Shown here: positions 8,065-17,085 of the stretch, one piece after another
Numbering within the stretch: position 1 is the stretch's first letter
How the letters are laid out: each line of letters begins with the position of its first letter
Origin: an uncultured Clostridia bacterium
Lineage (GTDB): Bacteria > Bacillota > Clostridia > UBA1381
NCBI GenBank assembly: GCA_934444735.1
Contig: CAKSDE010000019.1
Span: 1-55,854 of the forward strand
Length of the DNA: 55,854 bases
Direction: 5' to 3'
The notes under the pieces: model-generated
The model's input: the letters and a program-made list of their open reading frames with translations, nothing else
Told to the model about the DNA's origin: nothing
Databases searched by the model: none
Position numbers and translations under genes: made by a program

Positions 8065-8688
8065 ATGTCGGAGCTGTCAGGCAAAGATTACGAGATTTTA
8101 AATTTTATAGAGAATCAGTTAAACGAAAAGGGATTTCCCCCATCGGTAAGGGAAATATGCGAGGCTGTGGGATTAAGCTCCACCGCGACAATCCACGCAA
8201 GATTAAAAAAGCTTGAAAAGCACGGGAAAATCGTGCGCGATTCTTCAAAAAACCGCTCAATAATGGTTGTCGGTGCGGATCATGCGAGAAACATCGAATA
8301 TAAAGACGATAAATACATAGATGTGCCGATCTACGGCAAAGTCACTGCCGGTATGCCGATTACCGCCGTGCAGGATTTCCGGGACACCTTCCCCCTCCCC
8401 ATGAATTTTGCCAACAACAAGGATCTGTTCATGCTTAAGGTTCAGGGAGAATCCATGATAAATGCCGCAATTTTGGACGGCGACTATATAATTGTCGAGC
8501 GCCAGCCTACCGCAAACAACGGTGACATCGTCGTCGCGCTTGTGGATAATGAAAATGCAACGGTTAAAACCTACTATAAGGAAAACGGTCATTTCAGATT
8601 GCAGCCGGAAAATGATTTTATGGAGCCGATTATCGTAAACGAACTTGCAATTTTGGGAAAAGTTGTGGGAGTTTTCCGCAAACTATAG
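8065..8688 (+). CDS. lexA: LexA SOS repressor, self-cleaving
   Basis: 207 residues. The N-terminal winged helix (about 1-65, with FPPSVREICEAVGLSSTATIH as recognition region) is followed by a latent S24 protease domain. Catalytic residues are S130 in GESM and K168 in ATVKT; the self-cleavage site is A95-G96. RecA filaments trigger cleavage and derepress SOS genes. AAAGGAG lies 8 nt before the ATG. A LexA-box-like operator overlaps its own promoter. metK follows but has its own promoter. Confidence 0.97.
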   Translation: MSELSGKDYEILNFIENQLNEKGFPPSVREICEAVGLSSTATIHARLKKLEKHGKIVRDSSKNRSIMVVGADHARNIEYKDDKYIDVPIYGKVTAGMPITAVQDFRDTFPLPMNFANNKDLFMLKVQGESMINAAILDGDYIIVERQPTANNGDIVVALVDNENATVKTYYKENGHFRLQPENDFMEPIIVNELAILGKVVGVFRKL

Positions 8689-8714
8689 ACAAACCGAAAA
8701 AAAGCTGATATAAT
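8686..8714 (+). promoter_or_regulatory. Putative metK promoter
   Basis: TAGACA (8686-8691, overlapping the lexA stop codon), 17-bp spacer, TATAAT (8709-8714). This gives a leader of about 80 nt. I looked for an S-box (SAM) riboswitch in the leader and saw none. Confidence 0.6.
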
Positions 8715-8801
8715 ATAGTTGTTTAAGGTAATTGACATTTTTCTTTTACCCGATAACAACTGTTACAAAGTTATGGTTTTAAAAAAGAAAGGACTGATAT
8801 T

Positions 8802-9983
8802 ATGTCGAAGATGTTGTTTACATCAGAATCTGTAACGGAAGGACACCCGGATAAAATATGCGACCGTATTTCGGACGCTATTCTGGACGAAATTCTGAAA
8901 AATGATCCTCAGGCGAGAGTTGCCTGCGAAACCACCTGTACCACAGGCGTTATCTCAATAATGGGTGAGATAACTACCACTTGTTATGTCGATTTCCCGA
9001 AGATTGCAAGAAACGTTGTTTTGGAAATCGGATACGACCGTGCAAAATACGGCTTTGACGGTCACACATGCGCAGTTTTAACCTCAATCGATGAACAATC
9101 GCCCGATATTGCAATGGGTGTTAATGAGGGCTTGGAAAATAAAGAAGGCGAAAATGATGACGGTAATTCGACAGGTGCCGGAGATCAGGGAATGATGTTC
9201 GGATATGCCTGCAACGAAACACCCGAGCTTATGCCTATGCCTATTTCTCTGGCACATAAGCTTGCCAAAAAACTTACCGAAGTGCGCAAAAACGGCACTC
9301 TGCCGTATCTTCGCCCCGACGGAAAGACACAGGTCACCGTTTTATATGAGGACGGCAAGCCCGTCGCTGTCGATACCGTTGTAGTATCATCGCAGCATTC
9401 GCCCGATGTTGAATTGAGCCAAATCAAAAAAGATATAATCGAACACGTTATAAAAACCACTATCCCGGCAAATCTTTTAAACGAGGATACAAAATATTTC
9501 GTAAACCCGACAGGACGCTTTGTTGTAGGCGGTCCTCAGGGCGACAGCGGTCTTACCGGAAGAAAGATTATAGTCGATACCTACGGCGGTTACGCACGTC
9601 ACGGCGGCGGTGCATTCTCGGGAAAGGATCCGACGAAGGTTGACCGCTCGGCAGCATATGCCGCGCGCTGGGCAGCTAAAAATGTTGTTGCCGCAGGACT
9701 TGCGGACAAGTGCGAAATCCAGCTTGCGTACGCAATCGGCGTTGCGCACCCTGTTTCGATAATGGCTGACACTTTCGGCACGGGAAAATATCCGGATGAA
9801 AAAATTGCAGAGGCGGTAGAAAAAGTATTTGATCTGCGCCCGAATGCAATCATAAAAGCGCTTGATTTAAGAAAGCCGATATATAAAGAACTTTCGGCTT
9901 ACGGACATCTCGGACGTGAAGAATTGGGCGTTTTGTGGGAGAAAACCGATAAAGTGGACGAGCTTAAAAAAGCTATTCAATAA
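8802..9983 (+). CDS. metK: S-adenosylmethionine synthetase
   Basis: Makes SAM from methionine and ATP with release of phosphate and pyrophosphate; a cytosolic tetramer in characterised members. The 393-residue product has family length and signatures: TEGHPDKICD near the start, GAGDQGMMFGY (ATP/methionine loop) near residue 126, and GGGAFSGKDPTKVDRSAAY near residue 268, which holds the phosphate-binding lysines. AAGAAAGGA precedes the ATG. Own promoter in the lexA-metK gap and a strong terminator downstream, so monocistronic. Confidence 0.98.
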   Translation: MSKMLFTSESVTEGHPDKICDRISDAILDEILKNDPQARVACETTCTTGVISIMGEITTTCYVDFPKIARNVVLEIGYDRAKYGFDGHTCAVLTSIDEQSPDIAMGVNEGLENKEGENDDGNSTGAGDQGMMFGYACNETPELMPMPISLAHKLAKKLTEVRKNGTLPYLRPDGKTQVTVLYEDGKPVAVDTVVVSSQHSPDVELSQIKKDIIEHVIKTTIPANLLNEDTKYFVNPTGRFVVGGPQGDSGLTGRKIIVDTYGGYARHGGGAFSGKDPTKVDRSAAYAARWAAKNVVAAGLADKCEIQLAYAIGVAHPVSIMADTFGTGKYPDEKIAEAVEKVFDLRPNAIIKALDLRKPIYKELSAYGHLGREELGVLWEKTDKVDELKKAIQ

Positions 9984-9997
9984 AACATACGATATGC

Positions 9998-10028
9998 ACC
10001 CCAAAGGTTAAACACCTTTGGGGTACTT
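9998..10028 (+). terminator. Terminator of metK
   Basis: Perfect 11-bp G/C-rich stem (9998-10008 with 10014-10024), 5-nt loop, then a short T tract. It also lies just past the 3' end of the convergent pyd operon at 10042. Confidence 0.88.
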
Positions 10029-10041
10029 TTATATAAAAAAA

Positions 10042-11193
10042 CTAAATCAACACTTTATATATTGCCGAAATGTCATCCGCACCGACGCTCTTTCGGGTAT
10101 TTGCAGGACTGCCGCTTGCAAGTGCGTCAGCGGTCATTTTGGGAATTGCAGCGATAAATTTATCAATGTCTATCCCATAATCCGCTATTGTCGGGACTTC
10201 GCATTTACGGCAAATATCAAACAGACCGTCTATAAATTTATCCGCTGCCGTTTCATCGCTATCCGCCGCATTTGCCGTACCGACCGCCCTTGACAATTGC
10301 GCAAACCTCTCGGCCGCGCCGTCTTTTGCAAAGTCCATACACTTGCACAAAAGCATCGCATTCGACAGTCCGTGCGGAACATGGAACAGTGCGCCGATAG
10401 GCCGGCTCATACCATGCACAATTGTTACCGATGAGTTATTTATGCAAATGCCTGCCTCGAGCGCGGCTATTGACATTTCATATCTTGCCGTTTCATTTTC
10501 GCCGTCGGCATATGCAATCGGAAGATATTTAAAAATCCGTTTTACCGCCGATAATGCCAATGCATCGGTGAGCGGCTGCGCCTGTTTGGAGGTATATGCC
10601 TCGACAGCATGAGTGAGTGCATCAAGCCCCGTTGAGGCGGTAATGCTCTTAGGCGAACTCACCGTATTGGTATAATCAACTATTGCCAGATCCGGCAAAA
10701 GCGCCGCTCCCTTTAACAGCATTTTTACGTCGGTTTTCGCATCGGTTATAACCGTAAATTTTGTTGCCTCCGAGCCTGTTCCGGCGGTTGTCGGAATCGC
10801 CGCCATTGGCGGGAATTTTCCGCTTATTTCCTTTCCCATATAATCGCTCAGCTTCCCGCCGCACACATCTGTCACGGCAATTGCCTTTATTGCGTCCAAC
10901 GGGCTGCCGCCGCCCATTCCGATAAGAAAATCGCATTTATTTTCACGGTATACTCTTAAGCCTTCTTCAATCATAACGTCTGTCGGCTCGCCCGTAATAT
11001 CTTTAAATATAACGCAGTCGAGTCCATTTTCGGAAAGCTTGGATATAAGCATTTTAAAAGCGTCAAGTTCCGATACAATCCGTCCCGTTACAATGAGCGG
11101 TTTTTCGCCCATTTTGGCAAGATATTTTATTGAATCTTCGATTGCACCTTTCCCGGTTATTATTTTTTTCGGAGTCAAAAATTCTTTACTCAT
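10042..11193 (-). CDS. pydE: Iron-containing alcohol dehydrogenase, probable malonate-semialdehyde reductase
   Basis: 383 residues of the group III iron-dependent alcohol dehydrogenases. The NAD(P)-binding GGGS is at 94-97. The metal ligands are D191 and H195 (in GLDALTHAVEAY), H260 (VHGMSRP) and H274 (HVPHG). As the last gene of a pyrimidine-degradation operon beside a beta-alanine aminotransferase, it most likely reduces malonate semialdehyde to 3-hydroxypropionate, the PydE step known from extended reductive pyrimidine pathways; this role is inferred from context. The first in-frame ATG (11205) overlaps the AAAGGA that would be its own RBS, so the next ATG (11193), 12 nt after AAAGGA, is preferred. 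Confidence 0.88.
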   Translation of the reverse strand: MSKEFLTPKKIITGKGAIEDSIKYLAKMGEKPLIVTGRIVSELDAFKMLISKLSENGLDCVIFKDITGEPTDVMIEEGLRVYRENKCDFLIGMGGGSPLDAIKAIAVTDVCGGKLSDYMGKEISGKFPPMAAIPTTAGTGSEATKFTVITDAKTDVKMLLKGAALLPDLAIVDYTNTVSSPKSITASTGLDALTHAVEAYTSKQAQPLTDALALSAVKRIFKYLPIAYADGENETARYEMSIAALEAGICINNSSVTIVHGMSRPIGALFHVPHGLSNAMLLCKCMDFAKDGAAERFAQLSRAVGTANAADSDETAADKFIDGLFDICRKCEVPTIADYGIDIDKFIAAIPKMTADALASGSPANTRKSVGADDISAIYKVLI

Positions 11194-11234
11194 ATTTATA
11201 ACCATTCCTTTCTATGCCGTAAGACACAAAACCG

Positions 11235-11340
11235 AAGTCTGAAAGAAAATCGTTCAGAGTGCTGCTTTGCAGCGAGCGGTGCTGTACGAAGGTACCGCCC
11301 CGAGCAAAAAGCTGTGCTATGGGCGATTTTATTCAGACTT
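11235..11340. repeat. 106-bp long inverted repeat with internal hairpins
   Basis: Arms 11235-11252 and 11324-11340 pair almost perfectly (17-18 bp). They enclose a GCTGC-TTT-GCAGC hairpin (11261-11273) and a GCGGT...ACCGC hairpin (11276-11298). It fills the gap between pydC and pydE and is noticeably G+C-richer than other gaps. No T tract follows on either strand, so it is not a plain terminator. It could be an RNA processing/stability element or a small palindromic insertion. Confidence 0.75.
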
Positions 11341-11348
11341 TACACCTC

Positions 11349-12611
11349 TTATTCGATGTCTGCTTTTAATACTGCATTCAGCATAACCGTTGCGCCCTCC
11401 GTGCAATGCTCCACACTTGAAAATTCAGGCTCGCAGTGTGAAAGACCGTCTTTGGACTGAACGAAAATCATTGTTGTCGGCAGCATATACGACGCAAACT
11501 GCGCGTCATGTCCTGCGCCGGAGTGAATATACTGATGCTTGATGCCTGCCTCCTCGCACGCCTCTTTGACATAGCCGACAAGCTTTTTATCCCAATATAC
11601 GGTATCGCGGTTCCAAGCCTTTTCAACCTCGCAGGTACAGCCTGCCCATTCTCTGTCGGCACAGCTTTTGACGATTGCAAGCACCTTTTCGAGAACCTCC
11701 GGCTTTTCATGACGTGAATCAAACGAAAAGTCAAAATAATCGGGAACGCAGGTATGTACGCACGGATGGCATACAACTTCACCTGTTGTATATACCAGAT
11801 CTTTTACTCCGAGCTTGTCAATTTCGGTATGCAGATAGTCAAGCGCCAACGCTGCGGCATAAAATGCGTCACGGCGTTTCGGCATCGGAAATGTGCCTGC
11901 ATGAGTTGTCTGTCCGTAAAATTTGAGTCTGTAATTGAACATTCCCAAAACGCAGTCAACAACGCCGATGTCATTTCCGGCATCCTCCAAAATAGGTCCC
12001 TGCTCGATATGTGTTTCAAACATATACTTATATCTGTCAGGGGAAAGTCTGTATTTTTTATCACCCTTAAATCCCGATTTCTCAAGTGCCTCGCCGAAGG
12101 TTTTTGTCGGATCGAGAATACTTTTTGATGCCATCATATCCTCATATTTAAACTTTTGGCGAATATCCTCGGGAAGATAATCATAGCACACAACTCCCGA
12201 AATCATCATAGCCGGCGGATAAAGCGAGCCTTCTTCATTTGTCCATATCATCGCGGTCAGCGGGTGCTTATGCGGAATTTTCTTTTCATAAACCGTCTCC
12301 AAAACCTCCATAGCCGACATTACTCCCAAAATTCCGTCATAGTTGCCGCCGTTTTTTACCGAATCCACGTGCGATGCCATTACAATTCTTTTTGCGCTCG
12401 GATCACTTCCGGGGAGTGTTGCATATATATTTGCCACATCATCGATTTCAATTTCCGCACCGATTGCTTTCATGCGCTTTATAAATTCATTTCGCGCCAT
12501 CACCGCCTCGGGCGACAGAGAATATCTTGTAATACCTCCGTGACCTGCATCGCCGAACTTGCTGAAGGTTTTTATTTTATCTTCCATTCTTTCTTTACTG
12601 CATACATACAT
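11349..12611 (-). CDS. pydC: N-carbamoyl-beta-alanine amidohydrolase (M20 hydantoinase/carbamoylase family)
   Basis: Hydrolyses N-carbamoyl-beta-alanine to beta-alanine, CO2 and ammonia, the third step of reductive pyrimidine breakdown. The 420-residue protein has the M20 di-metal signatures: SHVDSVKNGGNYDG (H81, D92), TNEEGS (E126/E127), FETHIEQGP (H201), SGAGHDAQ and GLSHCEPEF near the C-terminus. Plain sequence inspection cannot separate it from L-carbamoylases or allantoate amidohydrolases; the neighbours decide. The ATG at 12620 directly abuts AAAGGA. The ATG at 12611 is spaced 9 nt from it and is the likely start. Confidence 0.9.
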   Translation of the reverse strand: MYVCSKERMEDKIKTFSKFGDAGHGGITRYSLSPEAVMARNEFIKRMKAIGAEIEIDDVANIYATLPGSDPSAKRIVMASHVDSVKNGGNYDGILGVMSAMEVLETVYEKKIPHKHPLTAMIWTNEEGSLYPPAMMISGVVCYDYLPEDIRQKFKYEDMMASKSILDPTKTFGEALEKSGFKGDKKYRLSPDRYKYMFETHIEQGPILEDAGNDIGVVDCVLGMFNYRLKFYGQTTHAGTFPMPKRRDAFYAAALALDYLHTEIDKLGVKDLVYTTGEVVCHPCVHTCVPDYFDFSFDSRHEKPEVLEKVLAIVKSCADREWAGCTCEVEKAWNRDTVYWDKKLVGYVKEACEEAGIKHQYIHSGAGHDAQFASYMLPTTMIFVQSKDGLSHCEPEFSSVEHCTEGATVMLNAVLKADIE

Positions 12612-12633
12612 GATTATCATTCCTTTCGTTTTT

Positions 12634-13029
12634 CTATCTCTGTTCCGGTACTCTCATACAATTCTCCAGAAGATTTATAATATCTTCACTCGGAACATAT
12701 GCCACAGGGCATTCTCCCTGATTTTCCATTTCAATCAAAAACAGGTATTTATCGTCCCAGTCAATCAGATATGCTGTTTTTATATCCGATTTCAATCCCA
12801 ATTTCTCTTTTAAAGCTCTTTTGTCCCTTGCACAGCCGTATATAATTCCGTCCCACGGTGTTTTAAAGCTCAGCTTGCTTTTTGATTTATGCTTCATATG
12901 CACTTCCACCGCAAATTCCGTAAAGCCTATCGGAATATGCCGCATATCATCGCCCACGGTGCGGAATTTATCGGGAGTGATATATTCGCCAAGCGAGTCG
13001 AATTTTACATTTTTATACCGTCCAGACAT
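12634..13029 (-). CDS. Unknown 131-residue protein inside the pyrimidine operon
   Basis: I do not recognise this family. It is a real gene by context: a perfect AGGAGGTG RBS, 22-nt and 32-nt gaps to its neighbours, and coding density like the rest of the operon. The product is soluble, without signal peptide or membrane segment, rich in Lys/Asp/Glu, and reads as a compact alpha/beta domain. Notable stretches are TPWDGIIYGCARDKRALKEK (59-78) and IDWDDKYLFLIEMENQGECP (90-109). Its position between pydC and pydD suggests a role in the pathway, for example an accessory, sensor or detoxification protein, but nothing in the sequence proves one. Confidence 0.8.
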   Translation of the reverse strand: MSGRYKNVKFDSLGEYITPDKFRTVGDDMRHIPIGFTEFAVEVHMKHKSKSKLSFKTPWDGIIYGCARDKRALKEKLGLKSDIKTAYLIDWDDKYLFLIEMENQGECPVAYVPSEDIINLLENCMRVPEQR

Positions 13030-13061
13030 TTATTACACCTCCTAAGATTATTTGCGTTTTT

Positions 13062-14390
13062 TTAATATATTCCGTTAATTTCCGCAATAACCTCATCGAC
13101 TTTTTTCATCTCTTCTTTGACCTGCTCGGGAGTTATTATGAGCGGAGGGCAAATAAGAATCATATTTTCGTGCGAGTAAGTCATAAAACCTTTTTCTTTA
13201 AGCTTACCGATAATAGATTTCATAATTCCGGCAGGATCTTTTCCGTATTCCACAAGCGGCTCTTTTGTTTTTCTGTCGCGGACAAGCTCGATTGCCGAGA
13301 ATAAGCCGATATACCGTACATCGCCGACAATTTCATATTTTGCTTTTAATTCCTCGAGCTCTTCTCCCAAAACCTTACCCGATGCATTTACATTATCAAG
13401 AATTTTTGCGTCATCATAGAATTTCAGGCAGGCAACACCGGCTGCACACGCAAGCGGGTGTCCGCTGTAGGTAAGTCCGCAGGAGAGCAGGTGATCGTCG
13501 AAAAATTCCGCAATTTCCTTGCTGACAACCACACCGCCGAGCTGAACATAACCGCAGGTTACGCCCTTTGCAAAGGATACAATATCAGGCTTTACTCCGA
13601 AATTCTCGAATGCAAACATCTTGCCCGTTCTTCCGAAGCCTGCCATAACCTCATCGCAGATCATCATGATTCCGAACTCATCGCAGATTTTTCTTACGCC
13701 GTTTAAATACCCTTTCGGAGGGATAATAACGCCGTTTGAGCCTGTAATTGTTTCCATAACTATTGCCGCAACATTGTCGGCGCCCTCATATATTACCTGT
13801 TCGCGGAGCTTTGCAACATAATAATCCGCTGCCGCCTCCTCCGATTCAAACTCGATCTTTTCACGGTATACATACGGATCGAAGAATTTTACAAATCCCG
13901 GTGCGCCGGGCTCCAACGGGTATCTTCTCGGCTCACCCGTAAGATTACCCGCACCGTACGTAGAACCGTGATAACTTCTGTAACGTGAGAATATTTTCTG
14001 TCTGCCGGTATACATACGGGCAATCTTAACCGCGTTTTCGTTTGCGTCGGCACCGCCGTTTGTAAAGAAAACCTTACCCATATTATCAGGCATTCGCTCT
14101 ATAATCATTTTGGCAAGCTCGCCTCTGGGTTCCGAGCCGTATGCCGGTGAGAGATAGCAGTATTTTTCCGCCTGTTCCTTAATTGCGTCGATTATCTGTC
14201 TGTTCCCGTGTCCAACATTAAGATTTACCAGCTGTGACGACATATCGGTATAGCGGTTACCGTCAAAATCCCACATATAAATCCCCTCTGCCTTTTCAAT
14301 CGGAATGGGATTTAAGCCCTTTTGCTTTGACCACGACTGCAAATTATATGTAGTATGATTTTTTTTGATTTCCAATGCTTTGTCACTCAT
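13062..14390 (-). CDS. pydD: Class III aminotransferase, probable beta-alanine aminotransferase
   Basis: A PLP-dependent fold-type I class III aminotransferase of 442 residues. Counting from the preferred start, the PLP lysine is K275 in SFAKGVTCGY and the pyridine-N aspartate is D246 in CDEVMAGFG; TNGGADANENAVK forms the phosphate cup. In this operon it should transfer the amino group of beta-alanine to pyruvate or 2-oxoglutarate, giving malonate semialdehyde for PydE; other omega-amino acids are possible. An upstream ATG at 14411 exists, but the ATG at 14390 sits 8 nt behind GGAGG. It overlaps the last codons and stop of the PucR-type gene by 8 bp, which implies translational coupling. Confidence 0.9.
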   Translation of the reverse strand: MSDKALEIKKNHTTYNLQSWSKQKGLNPIPIEKAEGIYMWDFDGNRYTDMSSQLVNLNVGHGNRQIIDAIKEQAEKYCYLSPAYGSEPRGELAKMIIERMPDNMGKVFFTNGGADANENAVKIARMYTGRQKIFSRYRSYHGSTYGAGNLTGEPRRYPLEPGAPGFVKFFDPYVYREKIEFESEEAAADYYVAKLREQVIYEGADNVAAIVMETITGSNGVIIPPKGYLNGVRKICDEFGIMMICDEVMAGFGRTGKMFAFENFGVKPDIVSFAKGVTCGYVQLGGVVVSKEIAEFFDDHLLSCGLTYSGHPLACAAGVACLKFYDDAKILDNVNASGKVLGEELEELKAKYEIVGDVRYIGLFSAIELVRDRKTKEPLVEYGKDPAGIMKSIIGKLKEKGFMTYSHENMILICPPLIITPEQVKEEMKKVDEVIAEINGIY

Positions 14391-15564
14391 TTTGATTTCC
14401 TCCGTTTTCATTTAATAGTTTTTTTATTTTATAAGCTAACATCAATTCCGTTTTCTTCTCGCTTGTCAGCTCAATATTGAAAATTGACTTGATGTTTTTT
14501 ATCTTTGTATTCACCGTATTGCGGTGGAATCCGTAATTGTCGGCAACAGCCATAACAGAGCCGTCGCACATAAGATATTCATACAGAATTTTTGAATAAT
14601 CCGTTTTGTATTCCCTGTCGTAGGCAATTATCCGATCGAGCTGATTTGCCGCAAACTCTCTTAAAACCGCTTTGTCTTTAACTCCGAAGAGAATTTTATT
14701 GACTCCTATTTCGGAATAAAATTCAAAGCTTTTATTATCCGAGGCGGCGTTCTTTCTTGCCGCCTCTGCCTCCGATAACAGTTTTGCGGCAGATTTATAT
14801 CCTCTGCGCTCCGATGAAATACCCATAACATAGGAAATATTTTTCTGTTCGGAAACAGCGTCCAAGGTGTCGGTTAGATTTTTAATAAATTTACGGTCCG
14901 CATCCTGCCGTATAACCACTATAGTGTTTTCCAGAACAAACATCGCGGACGGATAATCCTTGGATTTTGCAAGAATACTCCACAACTTTATATGATTGCT
15001 GCGTTCAAAGTCCTCGGTTATATTTTTGCCGTCCTTGCAAAAATTCAATGTAAAAATCCTGTACCCAACCACCTTGCTGAAACCGTGCCGCTCCAGAAAC
15101 GGATAATATTTTTCCCCCTGTTCGGGAGTAAGTATAATATTTTTAAAAACCTCCGCCGCCGTGGTTTCTATTTTCTCGTTTTCTATAATCCGCCGGCAGA
15201 AGTCGTAGGTTATATCAATAATATAAACGCTCCACGGCAATGTAAAAAGCGGAAAATTTTCTTCATTACAGTAATCTATAACATCTTGCGGAATATTTTC
15301 AAGATAAGGGCCGATATTTATCACAACCCCCGATGCCTCATGCTTTTTTAAGCGCTTTACAAATTCCAAAAGCGGATCCTTTCCGACGTGACCGATACCC
15401 GTTGTAAACACAAGCTCGCCTCCGTGCAGAAAGTCCGGGACCTGTCTGTCCTCAACCATATGAACCCACCGTACGGTATTTGTTATGCCGCTTTTGCCGG
15501 CAATGAGTTTTAAATTATACTTTGTTTCGGTATCGCTGCACAGCTGCTTGAGTATAATCGACAT
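14383..15564 (-). CDS. PucR-type transcriptional regulator
   Basis: 393 residues with the PucR architecture. The N-terminal ligand-sensing domain (about 5-125) carries the typical WVHMVEDRQVPDFLHGGELV and TTGIG stretch. A degenerate middle domain follows, and then a C-terminal HTH of the PucR/CdaR kind (about 330-385, SVMAVADNYGFHRNTVNTKI). PucR proteins control purine and pyrimidine catabolism, usually as activators responding to pathway intermediates. It is encoded in the middle of the operon rather than divergently, so it is probably co-transcribed with its targets. AGGGAGGG lies upstream of the ATG. A leader or promoter target near 22,120 is inferred, not shown. Confidence 0.9.
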   Translation of the reverse strand: MSIILKQLCSDTETKYNLKLIAGKSGITNTVRWVHMVEDRQVPDFLHGGELVFTTGIGHVGKDPLLEFVKRLKKHEASGVVINIGPYLENIPQDVIDYCNEENFPLFTLPWSVYIIDITYDFCRRIIENEKIETTAAEVFKNIILTPEQGEKYYPFLERHGFSKVVGYRIFTLNFCKDGKNITEDFERSNHIKLWSILAKSKDYPSAMFVLENTIVVIRQDADRKFIKNLTDTLDAVSEQKNISYVMGISSERRGYKSAAKLLSEAEAARKNAASDNKSFEFYSEIGVNKILFGVKDKAVLREFAANQLDRIIAYDREYKTDYSKILYEYLMCDGSVMAVADNYGFHRNTVNTKIKNIKSIFNIELTSEKKTELMLAYKIKKLLNENGGNQNE

Positions 15565-15584
15565 AATGTGTCCCTCCCTTTGAA

Positions 15585-17048
15585 TTATTCTCTTTTGACC
15601 TGAACTCTTTTAGACTTTCCTATTGCGCCGACGGGGCAAACCAGCAGGCACAGGTGACACCCGACGCATTTTCTTCCTTTTAAAATCGGCTTTTCGCCCT
15701 TGGCAATATCTATCGCCTGATGACCGCCGTCGCGGCAGGAGAGATAACATCTTCCGCAGCCGATACAACGGTTTTTGTCAAACAGCGGATATGTAACAGT
15801 GGCTCTGTCAAGATTATCCGGCTCGGTTACGGAGCTTAGTCCGATGCCGACCAAATCCTGCAATCGGGATATGCCTTTTCTCTTCATGTATGCTTTTAGT
15901 CCCGAAATCAGATCATCGATAATCCTGTATCCGTACTGCATAACGGCTGTGGTAATCTGAACATTTGCGCAGCCTAACGCGATAAATTCCGCCGCGTCGT
16001 GCCATGTTTCGATTCCGCCTATACCGCTTAGCGGTACACCTTTTAAAGCCCCGCATTTTGCCATATCATTTATGAATCTTAAAGCTATCGGCTTTACCGC
16101 TTTTCCCGAATATCCCGAAACCGACGTTTTTCCGCTTACCGCATTATACGGCTGCATATTTTCAAGGTCAAATCCCGTAATACACTTTATCGTATTTATC
16201 GCGGCAATTCCGTCCGCACCGCCTTTTACGGCGGCGATCGCCGGAATCTCCATATTCCCGATATTCGGAGTCATTTTTGCAAGCACCGGAAGTGATGTTC
16301 CTTTTTTTACACATTCTGTATAATGGCGAACCAAGTCGGGATTTTGACCTACGTCGGATCCCAGTCCCTCGCCGACCATCTGCGGACAGCTGAAATTACA
16401 TTCAATAATATCCGCTCCGGCATCGGTCACAAGCTTTGCAAGGGAGGTCCATTCCCCGTCTGTTTCGCCCATAATCGACGCGACGATAATTTTATTCGGG
16501 AAATCTTCTTTTAACCGCCGCAGATCCGCAAGGTTTTCTTCCAAGCTGTGGTCTGAAATCTGTTCGAGGTTTTTAAAGCCGATAAAAGGCGTTCCCTCTT
16601 TTCTTATTGCGTCAAATCTCGGCGAAGTTTCTTCAGGTTTTATAAAACCGATTGTTTTAAAAACCGCTCCTGCCCAGCCCATGCGGAATGCGTTTGCACA
16701 CATTTCGTAATTTCCCGCAACGATTGAAGATGAGAGGAAAAACGGATTTTCGCATTTTATTCCCATAAAATCAATCTCAAGGCTCGGCTCGTCTGTATAT
16801 TCGCAATCGGGAAGAGCCGCCGCTATATCGCGGATTCGTATCGGGAAATCGGGGTGTATGCACTTTTTTTCACACTCACCGTCACATTCGGCGCAAATAT
16901 CGGTATCTGCATATTTTGCTGCACACTCGGCATTATCAAACCTTACCGCCCTTATCATTCTTGCCGGGGCGAAATGCTTTGGACAAGCACTTGTACATTC
17001 GGCATTTGCACATAAAAGACATCTTGCGCTTTCATCTCGAATATTCAT
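15585..17048 (-). CDS. pydA: Dihydropyrimidine dehydrogenase, PreA-like with extra N-terminal Fe-S domain
   Basis: Reduces uracil/thymine to the 5,6-dihydro form. Three parts are visible in 487 residues (start ATG 17048). (1) An N-terminal Cys-rich domain: C10-x2-C13-x4-C18-x3-C22, then C52-x2-C55-x3-C59-x3-C63; it resembles the N-terminal Fe-S domain of PreT or mammalian DPD. (2) An FMN TIM barrel with the active-site loop NFSCPQMVGEGLGSDVG. (3) A C-terminal ferredoxin domain with two CxxCxxCxxxC motifs. E. coli PreA lacks part 1 and pairs with PreT, which brings FAD and NADH. No PreT-like gene is in the window, so the electron donor may be a ferredoxin or a distant subunit. A TTG at 17057 is a poorer start. 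Confidence 0.92.
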   Translation of the reverse strand: MNIRDESARCLLCANAECTSACPKHFAPARMIRAVRFDNAECAAKYADTDICAECDGECEKKCIHPDFPIRIRDIAAALPDCEYTDEPSLEIDFMGIKCENPFFLSSSIVAGNYEMCANAFRMGWAGAVFKTIGFIKPEETSPRFDAIRKEGTPFIGFKNLEQISDHSLEENLADLRRLKEDFPNKIIVASIMGETDGEWTSLAKLVTDAGADIIECNFSCPQMVGEGLGSDVGQNPDLVRHYTECVKKGTSLPVLAKMTPNIGNMEIPAIAAVKGGADGIAAINTIKCITGFDLENMQPYNAVSGKTSVSGYSGKAVKPIALRFINDMAKCGALKGVPLSGIGGIETWHDAAEFIALGCANVQITTAVMQYGYRIIDDLISGLKAYMKRKGISRLQDLVGIGLSSVTEPDNLDRATVTYPLFDKNRCIGCGRCYLSCRDGGHQAIDIAKGEKPILKGRKCVGCHLCLLVCPVGAIGKSKRVQVKRE

Positions 17049-17085
17049 ATAAATCAACTCTTTTCTGATTGCTTTATTTTAAATC

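Noticed and set aside
8715..8801. Possible SAM riboswitch in the metK leader
   Set aside because: The leader is short and shows only a weak GGTAA/TTACC pairing; no S-box core or other SAM aptamer is recognisable.
9998..10028. Using the metK hairpin as a bidirectional terminator for the pyd operon
   Set aside because: On the minus strand the hairpin is not followed by T residues, so I list it for metK only.
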